A stretch of 64,000 bases of DNA from Mediterraneibacter faecis JCM 15917 (lineage in GTDB: Bacteria; Bacillota; Clostridia; Lachnospirales; Lachnospiraceae). Of the stretch, positions 7,442 through 17,111 are shown in pieces. Each line of letters opens with the position of its first letter. The stretch's first letter is position 1. A model generated the notes under the pieces. That model did no database searches. It was not told the DNA's origin and was given only the letters and a program-made list of their open reading frames with translations. A program made the position numbers and the translations under genes. Location: positions 186,001 through 250,000 of the forward strand of contig BBDW01000001.1 of assembly GCA_001312505.1 (NCBI GenBank), in the 5' to 3' direction.

Positions 7442-8575
7442 ATGGAAAAAGCAAAGGTATATTATACTGATTTCCGGGCGAAGCTTGGCGAAGGTCTTCC
7501 AACGAAGCTGAAACGTCTGATGAAGAAAGCAGGAATCAGTGAGATTGATATGGAAAATAAATTTGTGGCGATCAAGATGCATTTTGGAGAGATGGGGAAT
7601 ATCAGTTATCTTCGTCCGAATTATGCCAAGGCGGTTGTTGATGTCGTGAAGGAGCTTGGGGGGAAAGCCATTTCTTACAGATTGTAATACACTATATCCG
7701 GGTAGTAGAAAGAACGCACTGGAGCATCTTTACTGTGCATGGGAGAATGGATTTACACCGTTGAGTGTCGGATGTCCGGTGATTATCGGAGACGGCTGAA
7801 GGGAACGGATGATATTGAAGTTCCGGTACAGGGAGGAGAGTACATAGAGAAAGCGAAGATCGGACGTGCCGTGATGGATGCGGATGTATTTATCAGTCTG
7901 ACGCATTTTAAAGGGCATGAGACGACAGGTTTCGGTGGTACGATCAAGAATATCGGAATGGGATGTGGTTCCAGAGCCGGTAAGAAGGATCAGCATTCTG
8001 TTGGTAAGCCGACGATCGATCAGGAAGCCTGCAGAGGATGTAAGAGCTGTCTGAGAAAGTGTGCGAATGACGGCCTGATTTATGATGCTGATGCAAGAAA
8101 GATGTCGATTGATCTTGAACATTGTGTCGGATGTGGAAGATGTATTGGGGGGGCATGTAACTTTGATGCAATTTCATTTATGGACAGTGCGGCAACCAAG
8201 GTATTGAACTGCAAGATGGCAGAGTATACAAAGGCGGTTGTGGATGGAAGACCGAACTTCCATATTTCACTGATCGTTGATGTATCACCGAACTGTGACT
8301 GTCATCCGGAGAATGATGCACCGATCCTTCCGAATATCGGTATGTTTGCCTCTTTTGATCCGCTGGCACTGGATCAGGCGTGCGCAGATGTCTGTCTTAG
8401 CGCGACACCGTTGCCGCACAGCCAGCTTGCAGATCGTATGGAAGAAGAGAATTTCTGCGATCATCATGATCATTTTGAGAATACAACACCGAATTCAGAG
8501 TACAAGACTTGTCTGGCACATGCAGAGAAGATCGGTCTTGGAACAAGAGAGTATGAATTGATCTATATGAAATAA
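7442..8575 (+). CDS. DUF362 domain 4Fe-4S protein, with two compensating frameshifts
   Basis: The reconstructed product of about 377 residues is a DUF362 family protein with a C-terminal two-cluster ferredoxin domain. The N-terminal part includes KMHFGEMGN and RPNYAKAVVDVVKELGG. The Fe-S part shows CRGCKSCLRKC and CVGCGRC. A G6 run at 7658-7663 (one G too many) throws the frame, and about one T is lost near 7795 (GGTCTG read as GGCTG), which restores it. In the bridge the expected frame reads DCNTLYPGSRKNALEHLY. A G7 run near 8146 makes the second cluster motif CxxCxxCxxxxC rather than CxxCxxCxxxC. The ATG at 7442 follows AGGAGG. The function is not established; Fe-S electron transfer is inferred. 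Confidence 0.75.
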
Positions 8576-8606
8576 ATGTCAGATAAAAGAAGTATTGTAG
8601 TAAATG

Positions 8607-8747
8607 GTTACTGTTCACTCCCTGTCAATCACTTCGCTGATTGACACGGAGGATGTGTGTTTTGACTTGAATGCATCTCGCCCCATCGCCAAAGGCGATT
8701 TAAAATGGCGAGATGCGTTGCTGGTCACACATCGTGTGAACAGTAAC
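8607..8747. repeat. 141-bp structured palindromic repeat with terminal inverted repeats
   Basis: GTTACTGTTCAC at 8607-8618 is inverted at 8736-8747. Inside are nested helices: TGTCAATCA/TGATTGACA (8623-8646), GATGTGTG/CACACATC (8652-8659 with 8726-8733), GCATCTCGCC/GGCGAGATGC (8673-8682 with 8707-8716) and ATCGCC/GGCGAT. A second, shorter copy of the left end lies at 14649-14695. The form resembles a MITE or a REP-like palindromic unit; there is no coding capacity. Confidence 0.7.
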
Positions 8748-8791
8748 AGCAAATGAGCTTTACAATAAAAATGTTTTAGGAGGAATTAAAG

Positions 8792-9133
8792 ATGAGTGAA
8801 TTAAGAGTTGAGAGAAAAGAAAACATGGCTGGTGGAAAGGGACACGTTATCATCAAGCACATTCTAGAAGAGAAAGAATTAAACGGAAAGTGCAAGATGT
8901 ATGCAGAAGTCACACTGGAACCGGGATGTTCTCTTGGATATCATGAGCATCACAACGAGAGCGAGACATATTATATTCTTCGTGGGGGGGAAGGAAATTA
9001 TGATGACAATGGACGTATCCGCCCGGTGAAAGCAGGAGATGTGACATTTACACCGGATGGAATGGGACACGGACTGACGAATACAGGGGGGGATACAGAT
9101 CTTGTATTTATGGCGCTGATCATTTTGGATTAA
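8792..9133 (+). CDS. cupin domain protein
   Basis: A 113-residue single cupin (RmlC-like beta barrel). The first metal-binding motif is visible as GYHEHHNESETYYILRG near residues 51-67, and the second as GDVTFTPDGMGHGLTN near residues 81-96. Stand-alone cupins of this size are usually metal-binding isomerases, dioxygenases or sugar/effector-binding proteins; the substrate cannot be told. AGGAGG lies at a good distance before the ATG at 8792. Two G7 runs (8984-8990 and 9086-9092) add what look like extra Gly residues, giving RGGEG and TGGDT where relatives have one Gly. It is a single-gene unit ended by a strong terminator. Confidence 0.8.
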   Translation: MSELRVERKENMAGGKGHVIIKHILEEKELNGKCKMYAEVTLEPGCSLGYHEHHNESETYYILRGGEGNYDDNGRIRPVKAGDVTFTPDGMGHGLTNTGGDTDLVFMALIILD

Positions 9134-9168
9134 TGCATGGCATTTTTTGAAACTGACCTGTAAATTTT

Positions 9169-9223
9169 AAAAGTGCACCCGGCAATGATTTCGTAATTGA
9201 TTTCATTGCCGGGTGCACTTTTT
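9169..9223. terminator. strong terminator after the cupin gene
   Basis: A perfect stem of about 19 bp joins 9169-9188 to 9203-9221 (core GTGCACCCGGCAATGA) with a 14-base loop. It is flanked by A-rich and T-rich ends, so it can serve both the cupin gene and the convergent membrane protein. Confidence 0.9.
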
Positions 9224-9242
9224 GTAAAGGGAATATTGTGTT

Positions 9243-10148
9243 CTAATTGGAATTTTTGTATTTCCTGATCAGGCAGGAGATGACTCCGGCTGCACACAGT
9301 CCAAACAATACATTGTGGAGGGAACCGTATACATCAAGAGCTCCTTTTACTCCGTAAACCACTTCCGGTGAATCAGGGAGCAACGGGCTAAAGAGGAACG
9401 CAGCATAGGAAACCGCGAATACAAGGATAAAAGACCACAGGCCTCTTCCGGTATCTTCTCTCCAGCTGGAGACTCCGTCACGTACGCGGACGCGTGTCAT
9501 TGACCAGAGAAGGGAGATGAATTCGAAGAACAGGAAGAGGGCAGCTACACATAAGTAAGCGGCCAGAGTCTGGGAAATCTTCTGTGTCTGGATTGCCTCC
9601 TGGATATCTCCGTACGGTGTGCTTGCACGGTAAAAGTTGTAGAGTACAAATGCTGTTGTGGCTAGAATTAACACAATAGAAAGCTGCTGAAGCAATGTGC
9701 TTGTGAGCCTTGATAATGCCTTTCCGCCTTTTTTGATTGGTGCGGCAAGTTTTACTCCGCCACCGGAACGTTTCCTGCCGGAGGAACGTCTGTCGTAGTC
9801 GCGATCATTATATGGATTATTATATGAATCATTATAAGGATTGTTGCGATTTGATCTTCTGTTGGAAGTGTTATAATCGTCCTCGTAATAATCATCCTCA
9901 TAATCTGCATCATCATCTTCATAATCATCGTCATATTCAGGAAGTACTTCTTCGAACTGGCTGTCATCGGAATCGTTAAAGTTATCTCGGTAATCGTCTG
10001 CGTTCATAACGATCGTCTCCGTGTTAGAATCAGGTCTGTTTATTTGTTCTGTATCTTCAGAAGTATGAAAATTGATTTCCGGATCTTCTTCATATGTAAC
10101 TTCAAAATCGTCATCGAAAATGTCTGAGAAATCATTCTTCGGGCTCAT
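9243..10148 (-). CDS. acidic low-complexity membrane protein of unknown function
   Basis: This 301-residue protein is not recognised. Residues 1-110 are extremely acidic (EVLPEYDDDYEDDDADYED-like), and are followed by an Arg/Asn/Tyr/Ser-rich linker with NPYND repeats. The C-terminal half has four membrane segments (near 155-175, 195-218, 238-258 and 275-293). The plan, a disordered charged cytosolic tail on a small four-helix membrane domain, recurs in Clostridia but has no assigned role. I chose the ATG at 10148 because GAGGT lies nine bases upstream on the minus strand; an in-frame ATG at 10184 has no such site. It converges on the cupin gene and diverges from the ABC-F gene. Confidence 0.65.
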   Translation of the reverse strand: MSPKNDFSDIFDDDFEVTYEEDPEINFHTSEDTEQINRPDSNTETIVMNADDYRDNFNDSDDSQFEEVLPEYDDDYEDDDADYEDDYYEDDYNTSNRRSNRNNPYNDSYNNPYNDRDYDRRSSGRKRSGGGVKLAAPIKKGGKALSRLTSTLLQQLSIVLILATTAFVLYNFYRASTPYGDIQEAIQTQKISQTLAAYLCVAALFLFFEFISLLWSMTRVRVRDGVSSWREDTGRGLWSFILVFAVSYAAFLFSPLLPDSPEVVYGVKGALDVYGSLHNVLFGLCAAGVISCLIRKYKNSN

Positions 10149-10343
10149 ATCATTTACCTCACTTTCCATTTGAAACCATGTCATTGCATGTATCTCATTA
10201 TGTTATAACGTTTTCCGTGTTTTCTCAACCCTTTCAAATATGAATTTAAAAATTTTTAAGATTTTCAGTGTCTGAAATATCTGTTATACTGGAAGGGCGA
10301 TGTGATTGATAAAAATGCAGAAAAACAGAAAGCAGGGAAAAGA

Positions 10344-12175
10344 ATGAACTTAATTAATATAGAACATATTTCTAAAATATATGGGGAGAAAGTGATTTTT
10401 GATGATGCATCGTTTGGTGTTCAGCAGGGGGGGGATAAGATTGGGATTGTTGGGATTAACGGAACCGGAAAGTCAACTCTTTTGAAGGTGGTTGCGGGAG
10501 AGGAAGTGCCGGATGAGGGGCAGGTTGTTCGTCAGAATGGTCTGAAGATTGCTTTTGTTCCGCAGAATCCGACATTTCCGGAGGGGGGGATGGATATCCG
10601 TTCCTACGCACTTCAGGATGCAGATGCGGAGAGCTGGCAGGTGGAGAGTAATCTGACGGAGCTTGGGATCACGCAGTGGGATCAGAAGATTGACACTTTA
10701 TCCGGGGGGGGACAGAAGAGACGTGTGGTTCTTGCGAAGATACTTGCAGGAGACTTTGATGTACTTCTTCTGGACGAGCCGACGAATCATCTGGATCAGG
10801 AGATGATTTCCTGGCTGGAAGATTATCTGAGATCTTACCGTGGAACTGTTCTTATGGTAACACATGACCGCTATTTCCTTGATCGTGTGACGAACCGTAT
10901 CCTGGAGCTGAGCCATGGAAAGATGTATGGATATGATGCGGATTATTCCGGATTCCTTGAATTGAAGGCGCAGAGGGAAGAGATGGAGCTTGCAAGTCAG
11001 CGAAAGCGTCAGAGTATCCTTCGGATGGAACTGGAATGGGCGAAGCGTGGATGCCGTGCGAGAACGACAAAGCAGAAGGCAAGACTGGAACGTCTGGAAG
11101 CGTTGAAAGCAGGAAAAGCACCTGTGACGGATCAGACGGTGGAGCTTGATTCTGTAGAGACAAGAATGGGCAAGAAGACGATCGAACTTCATCATGTCAG
11201 CAAGCGTTTTGGGGAGAAGAAGATTCTGGATGATTTCAGTTATATTGTGCTTCGAAATCAGCGGCTTGGAATTATCGGACCGAACGGCTGTGGAAAATCT
11301 ACGATTCTTAAGATGATTGCAGGTGTACTCAAGCCGGATGCAGGGGGGGAGATTGAGATCGGCGAGACGATCAAGATTGGATATTTCGCACAGGAAGAAC
11401 AGCATATGGATGATTCCCAGCGTGTGATCGATTATGTGAAGGATATTGCGGAGTATGTGACGACAAAGGACGGACAGATCAGTGCGAGTCAATTGTTGGA
11501 GAGGTTCTTATTTACACCGGATATGCAGTATGCACCGATCGGTAAGCTTTCCGGAGGGGGGGAGAAGAGAAGGCTTTATCTTCTTGGTGTTCTTGCGGAG
11601 AATGCGAATGTCCTGTTATTTGACGAGGCCGGAAATAATCTGGATATCCCGACACTTACGATCCTTGAGGACTATCTGAATTCATTTACAGGAATCGTGA
11701 TCACTGTATCACATGACAGATATTTTCTGGACAATGTAGTTGACCGTATCTTTGAACTGGATGGAAACGGCGGGATCCGACAGTTTGAGGGGGGGGATAC
11801 ACGGATTATGTAGAGGCGAAGAAACGCAGATTCGGAGAGGAAAGCAAAGCTATCACAGGAAAGTCTGAACTTAAGCCGGCAGAAAAGTCCACGGAAGAAG
11901 AGACACAGAAGAAAGGAAAGAACTGGAAGGACGGACAGCGCCAGAAGGTGAAGTTTTCTTTCAAGGAGCAGCGTGAATATGAGACAATTGATGAGGAGAT
12001 TGCAAAGCTGGAAGAAAAAATTGCGTCTCTTGATCGTCAGATTGCCGCAAATGCAACGAATTCAGTGAAACTGCGTGAGCTGATGGAAGAGCAGGAGAAG
12101 GTAAGAGGGCAGCTCGAAGAGAAGGAAGAGCGCTGGATGTATTTGAATGAACTGGCAGAGGAATTTGGTCTGTGA
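10344..12175 (+). CDS. ABC-F family ATPase (Uup/YfmR-like), with frameshift and extra Gly codons
   Basis: The reconstructed protein has about 610 residues: two ABC ATPase domains joined by the ABC-F interdomain linker, then a C-terminal coiled coil. ABC-F proteins of this type bind ribosomes and relieve stalled translation. Walker A motifs are GINGTGKST and GPNGCGKST; the first signature reads LSGGGQ and the second LSGGGEKRR, each one Gly longer than the near-invariant LSGGQ/LSGGEKRR. Six runs of 7-8 G occur here (10427, 10583, 10704, 11343, 11556 and 11789). The last has two extra bases and shifts the frame, causing an early stop after DTRIM; the next frame continues FEGGYTDYVEAKKRRFGEES to the coiled coil at 11948-12175. 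I prefer the ATG at 10344 to a GTG at 10302 by family length. Confidence 0.8.
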
Positions 12176-12197
12176 TGAAAAATCTCAAAAAAGAGGG

Positions 12198-12226
12198 TTG
12201 ACAAAGCCGGTTCTAGTTGTTAATAT
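12198..12226 (+). promoter_or_regulatory. sigma-A promoter of ilvN-ilvC
   Basis: TTGACA at 12198-12203 and TAATAT at 12221-12226 have a 17-base spacer. The leader of about 110 bases that follows has two hairpins, AAAACAGA/TCTGTTTT (12238-12259) and a GGAAG/CTTCC stem from about 12270 to 12320. I see no T-box motif. Confidence 0.75.
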
Positions 12227-12342
12227 TAAGTAAGTAAAAAACAGAACGCACTCTGTTTTATACAAATCATGGAAGGAGCGAACCAGTCATCTTAGTCAGT
12301 CATAATATTTTCGCTTCCTGAAGTGAGAAAGAGAGGATACAT

Positions 12343-12838
12343 ATGAGAAGTCAGGTATTTTCACTGCTCGTAGATAACAATTCAGGTGTTTTGAGCAGAA
12401 TTTCAGGACTCTTCAGCCGTCGTGGATACAGCATTGACAGTATTACGGCAGGTATGACAGCAGATCCTAGATTTACAAGGATTACAATTGTTTCATCCGG
12501 TGATGAGCAGATCCTATCACAGATTGAGAAGCAGCTCCGTAAGCTGGAGGATGTTGTGGATATCAAGGCTTTGAAAGCAGAAGAATCCGTTTGCAGAGAG
12601 TTGATCATGGTGAAGCTTCGTGCGAATGCCGCACAGCGTGGAGATCATCTCGGTTGCAGATATTTTCAGAGCAAAGATCGTAGATGTGGAAGAAGATTGT
12701 CTGATCATTGAATTGACAGGTACACAGAATAAGCTGGAAGCTTTCCTGAATCTTCTGAAGGATTATGAGATACTCGAACTGGCAAGAACCGGAATTACCG
12801 GACTTTCCAGAGGCAGCAAGGATGTTGCATTTTTCTGA
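12343..12838 (+). CDS. ilvN: acetolactate synthase small (regulatory) subunit, one frameshift
   Basis: IlvN is the regulatory subunit of acetohydroxyacid synthase, the first common step of branched-chain amino acid synthesis, and carries valine feedback through its ACT domain. The ACT start reads VFSLLVDNNSGVLSRISGLF at residues 4-23, followed by RRGYSIDSIT. The frame breaks near 12640, where CGTGGAGATC stands for an expected CGTGCAGAGATC (two bases lost). The other frame continues SVADIFRAKIVDVEEDCLII to a TGA at 12836-12838, giving the normal length of about 165 residues. GAGAGGA precedes the ATG at 12343. It leads into ilvC; the catalytic ilvB is not in this window, so the subunit gene is separated from it or part of ilvB lies elsewhere. 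Confidence 0.85.
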
Positions 12839-12973
12839 TCCGGTCAGGATCGGAGAACCGCAGGGAAAGCTTGTGGAACAGATAAAGCTAGTAAAGGGCA
12901 AGACCTTTCACTATATAGGATACCCCCCCGAAGAGATCGGGAGCATTCTACTCTATATTTTAAATTCAATTAG

Positions 12974-14005
<1,032 letters not shown>

Positions 14006-14038
14006 TCAGTTGTCTGAGATTATAGAATAAGATAATAG

Positions 14039-14083
14039 AAGACCGGTACTTTCAGGTTAAGACTTGGAAGTGCCGGTCTTTTT
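14039..14083 (+). terminator. terminator of the ilvN-ilvC unit
   Basis: AAGACCGGTACTT (14039-14051) pairs with AAGTGCCGGTCTT (14068-14080), with one G-T pair, and is followed by T5. A second small hairpin CTCGC/GCGAG follows directly at about 14085-14098. Confidence 0.85.
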
Positions 14084-14150
14084 CTCGCTCATGCGAGCAT
14101 GGCTCGTATCTGTATCTTTAGAACTGCCTGGCTCTGAACGTATAACAAAA

Positions 14151-14182
14151 GGCGCATCTGCCATGACGGTAGCAGATGCGCC
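14151..14182 (-). terminator. terminator of rpsT
   Basis: GGCGCATCTGC (14151-14161) pairs perfectly with GCAGATGCGCC (14172-14182). On the minus strand it lies about 25 bases after the rpsT stop and is followed by TTTTGTTAT. Confidence 0.85.
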
Positions 14183-14207
14183 TGAAAATTCTATTCTCTA
14201 TTTATAA

Positions 14208-14471
14208 TTAAGCGATAGAGTCAACAGCTTTGGAAAGACGAGCGATCTTTCTGGAAACTGTTTTCTTGTGATAAACACCCTTGCTTCCAGCTTTGGAAAT
14301 CTCAACGATTGCTGTGTGAAGAGCAGCCTTAGCAGCCTCTACATTCTTCTCAGCTACAGCTGTCTCTACTTTCTTTACAGCTGTTTTAACCTTAGATTTG
14401 ATTGCTTTGTTTCTAGCAGCTTTTGTCTCTGTTACTAAAATTCTTTTCTTTGCAGATTTAATATTAGCCAA
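14208..14471 (-). CDS. rpsT: 30S ribosomal protein S20
   Basis: S20 binds 16S rRNA early in small-subunit assembly. The 87-residue protein begins ANIKSAKKRILVTETKAARN after the initiator and is rich in Lys and Ala helices, as expected. The start is a TTG at 14469-14471 (minus strand), fixed by GGAGGTG seven bases upstream; the longer open frame reaching 14486 runs through this ribosome binding site and is not used. It is a single-gene unit with its own promoter (14570-14598) and terminator (14151-14182), transcribed against its neighbours. Confidence 0.92.
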   Translation of the reverse strand: MANIKSAKKRILVTETKAARNKAIKSKVKTAVKKVETAVAEKNVEAAKAALHTAIVEISKAGSKGVYHKKTVSRKIARLSKAVDSIA

Positions 14472-14569
14472 TGTGTGCACCTCCAAAATATTCTATCATA
14501 TGATTTTCAAATGTGATTCATGTGTTCAATAGACTCGGACACGGACGTTCTATCGAAACATACTCATTT

Positions 14570-14598
14570 ATTCTAGTCCAACAAACGTGTTCTGTCAA
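14570..14598 (-). promoter_or_regulatory. sigma-A promoter of rpsT
   Basis: On the minus strand TTGACA (plus-strand TGTCAA at 14593-14598) is followed after 17 bases by TAGAAT (plus-strand ATTCTA at 14570-14575), about 100 bases upstream of the S20 start. Confidence 0.7.
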
Positions 14599-14648
14599 TA
14601 CATATTTTACAAAAAAATGTTAAAAATAGGCTGTAATAAGACGAATTA

Positions 14649-14695
14649 TGGTTACTGTTCACTCCCGTGTCAATCACTCCGCTGATTGACACGGA
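14649..14695. repeat. partial second copy of the GTTACTGTTCAC repeat
   Basis: The sequence GGTTACTGTTCACTCC, then TGTCAATCA-x6-TGATTGACA and CGGA, repeats the left 45 bases of the element at 8607-8747 with small differences. The right half is absent. The copy ends within about 15 bases of the gpr ribosome binding site, so it may form part of the gpr leader. Confidence 0.7.
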
Positions 14696-14711
14696 GAAAA
14701 GGGAGGCTATG

Positions 14712-15707
14712 ATGAAAAATTACAGTGTGCGTACGGATCTTGCACTTGAGGAGAAGGAACGTTTTGCATCTGACAATGTAGAAGTGCAGGGAGTTGTTCT
14801 GGAGGAAGATTATGACGAGGAGAATGAGATCCGGCTGACCCGTGTGGTGATCGAGACGGAGAATGGAGCGAAGATCATGGGAAAACCGACAGGCATTTAT
14901 CTGACACTGGAATCTCCGGATCTGGCATTGGAGGTGGAAGAAAATAGCAGGGTATTACAGGAACGGATCTGTGATTGCATCCGGGAATTGATTTTTCATA
15001 AAATTTCCTGTAAAGATGGAAAAGAATTAAAGATTCTTTTTGTCGGGCTCGGTAACAGAGCGGTGACACCGGATGCGCTTGGCCCTTATGTTGCAGATCA
15101 TCTGGAGGTAAACCGGCATATAGTAAAAGAATACGGAAAATATGCGATGCGTAAGGAACAATTGATTGTTCTTAGTGCAATTGTTCCCGGCGTGATGGGA
15201 CAGACGGGGGGGATGGAAACGGCGGAGATTGTCCGTGGAATTGTCCATGAGACGAAGCCCGATCTGATCCTTGCAGTGGATGCACTTGCTGCGCGGAACA
15301 GCAGACGATTGAACCGGACGATCCAGATTGCCGATACAGGAATTCATCCGGGTTCCGGTGTTGGAAATTACAGGAATGCAATGACGGAAGAATCTCTGGG
15401 GGGGGTACCTGTGATTGGAATCGGAGTGCCTACGGTTGTTGATGCGGCAACGATCGTCAATGATACGATGGAAAATTTCATCACTGCACTGGAACAGTCG
15501 CAGGCATTAAGGAGTACAGGAGAGATTTTGCGCTCTTATAGTGCGGCGGAAAAATATGAGTTTGTAAAAGAATTGATCTCCCCACATTTAAATGGAATGT
15601 TTGTGACACCAAAGGATGTGGATGAAATGGTTCATCAGATCAGTCATACGATAGCAGCGTCCTTGAATCTTCTTTTTTCTGATATAAATGCAGGAGAAAG
15701 TGAATAG
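14712..15707 (+). CDS. gpr: GPR germination endopeptidase
   Basis: GPR is the spore protease that degrades small acid-soluble proteins during germination. It is made in the forespore as a zymogen. The N-terminal KNYSVRTDLALEEKERF resembles the propeptide. The body shows FVGLGNRAVTPDALGPYVAD near residue 115 and GVMGQTGGMETAEIVRG near residue 160, where the family has a single Gly (G7 at 15205). A G8 run at about 15399 likewise gives ESLGGVPVIGIG in place of LGVPVIGIG. I chose the ATG at 14712, seven bases from GGGAGG; an ATG at 14709 is also possible, and the upstream open frame is only repeat sequence. The gene directly precedes spoIIP, with about 30 bases between, suggesting one sporulation operon. 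Confidence 0.9.
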   Translation: MKNYSVRTDLALEEKERFASDNVEVQGVVLEEDYDEENEIRLTRVVIETENGAKIMGKPTGIYLTLESPDLALEVEENSRVLQERICDCIRELIFHKISCKDGKELKILFVGLGNRAVTPDALGPYVADHLEVNRHIVKEYGKYAMRKEQLIVLSAIVPGVMGQTGGMETAEIVRGIVHETKPDLILAVDALAARNSRRLNRTIQIADTGIHPGSGVGNYRNAMTEESLGGVPVIGIGVPTVVDAATIVNDTMENFITALEQSQALRSTGEILRSYSAAEKYEFVKELISPHLNGMFVTPKDVDEMVHQISHTIAASLNLLFSDINAGESE

Positions 15708-15737
15708 AATGATAGAAATGAGCGGAAGGACTCTGCA

Positions 15738-16952
15738 ATGCGTGTGTATAAGAAAAAAGCAATCCGACGTATGAAATGGTATGGGGGGGTGATTCTGGTT
15801 CTGGCAAGTATTCCGTTAGGAATTGGGATGGGACGGTCATTGGAAGAGGGGGGGAGAACGTTTTTATTAGAAGAAAGTCAGATTTGTGCGCAGAAATTGT
15901 ACCTTCCGCTTTTTTCTTATCAGAAAGAACAAGGATCAGAAAGGGAAGAGATCTTCAGAATCCCACTTCATGTGTGGATGCCATTGGCAGGATATCTGGA
16001 AGATCAGACAGAAAAAAGGGGGGGAAAGGAAGAACCGGCGGAAGTATTGGAAGATGATGAGACGATCGCATGGATTCTTCAGTGTCAGGCAAATGATGAA
16101 CATGCGGTAGATGAAGAGGGAAAACTGGTCGGAGCAGAGCCGGAAACTCAGGAAAGTGCTGTAGAACAGCCGGTTCCTGGAATGGATCTTTCTATTGAGC
16201 GGCTGCGTGATTTTGAATATCTGACAAGCAATCTTTATACAATAGACAGTTCTACAATGATCGGACCGGAGCAGCTTAATGTGGATGATCTTTTAAACCG
16301 GAGTATGAAGATAGATCAAAGTACAGGAGGTCCGAAAATTTTGATCTTTCACACGCATTCACAGGAAGAATTTGCAGACTCCATACCGGGAGATCCATCT
16401 ACAAGCATCGTTGGGATTGGGGGGGAATATCTGACCCAGTTATTAAATGCGGATGGGATTGAGACGCTTCATGACAGCGGAGTGTATGATATTATTAATG
16501 GGAAGCTTGACCGCAGCAGGGCATATGAGAATGCAGAAAGTGCAGTGAGGCCGATTCTGGAAGCGAATCCGACGATTGAAGTTGCAATCGATCTTCACAG
16601 AGACGGTGTAAATGAGAATACACATCTGGTAACGGAAGTGAATGGAAAACCGACTGCGAAGATCATGTATTTTAATGGATTGAGCAGGACACGGACAAAT
16701 GGCGATATTGCCTATCTGTATAATCCATATATCCAGGATAATCTGGCGTTCTCCTTGCAGATGCAGATTGCATCGGAACAGTATTACCCGGGATTTGCAA
16801 GGCATATTTATCTGAAAGCTTACCGTTATAATCTTCATCTGCTGCCAAAGTCTCTGTTGATCGAAGCAGGGGCGCAGACAAATACGGTGGAAGAGATGAA
16901 GAATGCAATGGAGGTGCTGGAACGGACATTAAAGAGGGTGCTCACAGAATAA
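15738..16952 (+). CDS. spoIIP: stage II sporulation protein P
   Basis: SpoIIP is the membrane-anchored amidase/endopeptidase of the DMP complex that degrades septal peptidoglycan during engulfment. The 404-residue protein has an N-terminal membrane segment (around residues 15-32), an acidic variable linker, then the catalytic domain with LIFHTHSQEEF near residue 203 and VAIDLHRDGVNE near residue 283, holding the zinc-binding His residues. The C terminus ends LLIEAGAQTNTVEEMKNAME as usual. Runs of seven G at about 15783, 15847, 16018 and 16419 probably add residues; the last gives GIGGEYLTQLL where relatives show one Gly. GGAAGGA precedes the ATG at 15738. Confidence 0.92.
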   Translation: MRVYKKKAIRRMKWYGGVILVLASIPLGIGMGRSLEEGGRTFLLEESQICAQKLYLPLFSYQKEQGSEREEIFRIPLHVWMPLAGYLEDQTEKRGGKEEPAEVLEDDETIAWILQCQANDEHAVDEEGKLVGAEPETQESAVEQPVPGMDLSIERLRDFEYLTSNLYTIDSSTMIGPEQLNVDDLLNRSMKIDQSTGGPKILIFHTHSQEEFADSIPGDPSTSIVGIGGEYLTQLLNADGIETLHDSGVYDIINGKLDRSRAYENAESAVRPILEANPTIEVAIDLHRDGVNENTHLVTEVNGKPTAKIMYFNGLSRTRTNGDIAYLYNPYIQDNLAFSLQMQIASEQYYPGFARHIYLKAYRYNLHLLPKSLLIEAGAQTNTVEEMKNAMEVLERTLKRVLTE

Positions 16953-16987
16953 ACGGTTGTCGGACGGTTTCTGTCAGAAGAAGGCCA

Positions 16988-17009
16988 ATAGAACATAGAA
17001 CATAGAACA
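16988..17009. repeat. short tandem repeat before parE
   Basis: The heptamer ATAGAAC occurs three times in a row in the 160-base gap between spoIIP and parE. It is short and may be chance, but simple-sequence repeats here could vary in number. Confidence 0.4.
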
Positions 17010-17111
17010 TATGAGCGAAAAAGAAGTTGAAAATCAGATGGTTAAATGATATCATATTTGTTGATTGACTGTATAGAACAGTTTGAGTTCGAGAAAGAAG
17101 GAGAAAGAGTA

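Noticed and set aside
8607-8747. CRISPR-like repeat
   Set aside because: It is a single copy with one partial second copy 6 kb away, with no spacer array. No CRISPR array was seen in the window.
10698-11492. A 264-residue minus-strand open frame over the ABC-F gene
   Set aside because: It is a shadow of a strongly supported plus-strand gene and has no start signals.
12233-12342. T-box or leader-peptide attenuator before ilvN
   Set aside because: Hairpins exist, but there is no T-box motif, no run of Leu/Val/Ile codons and no U-run terminator.
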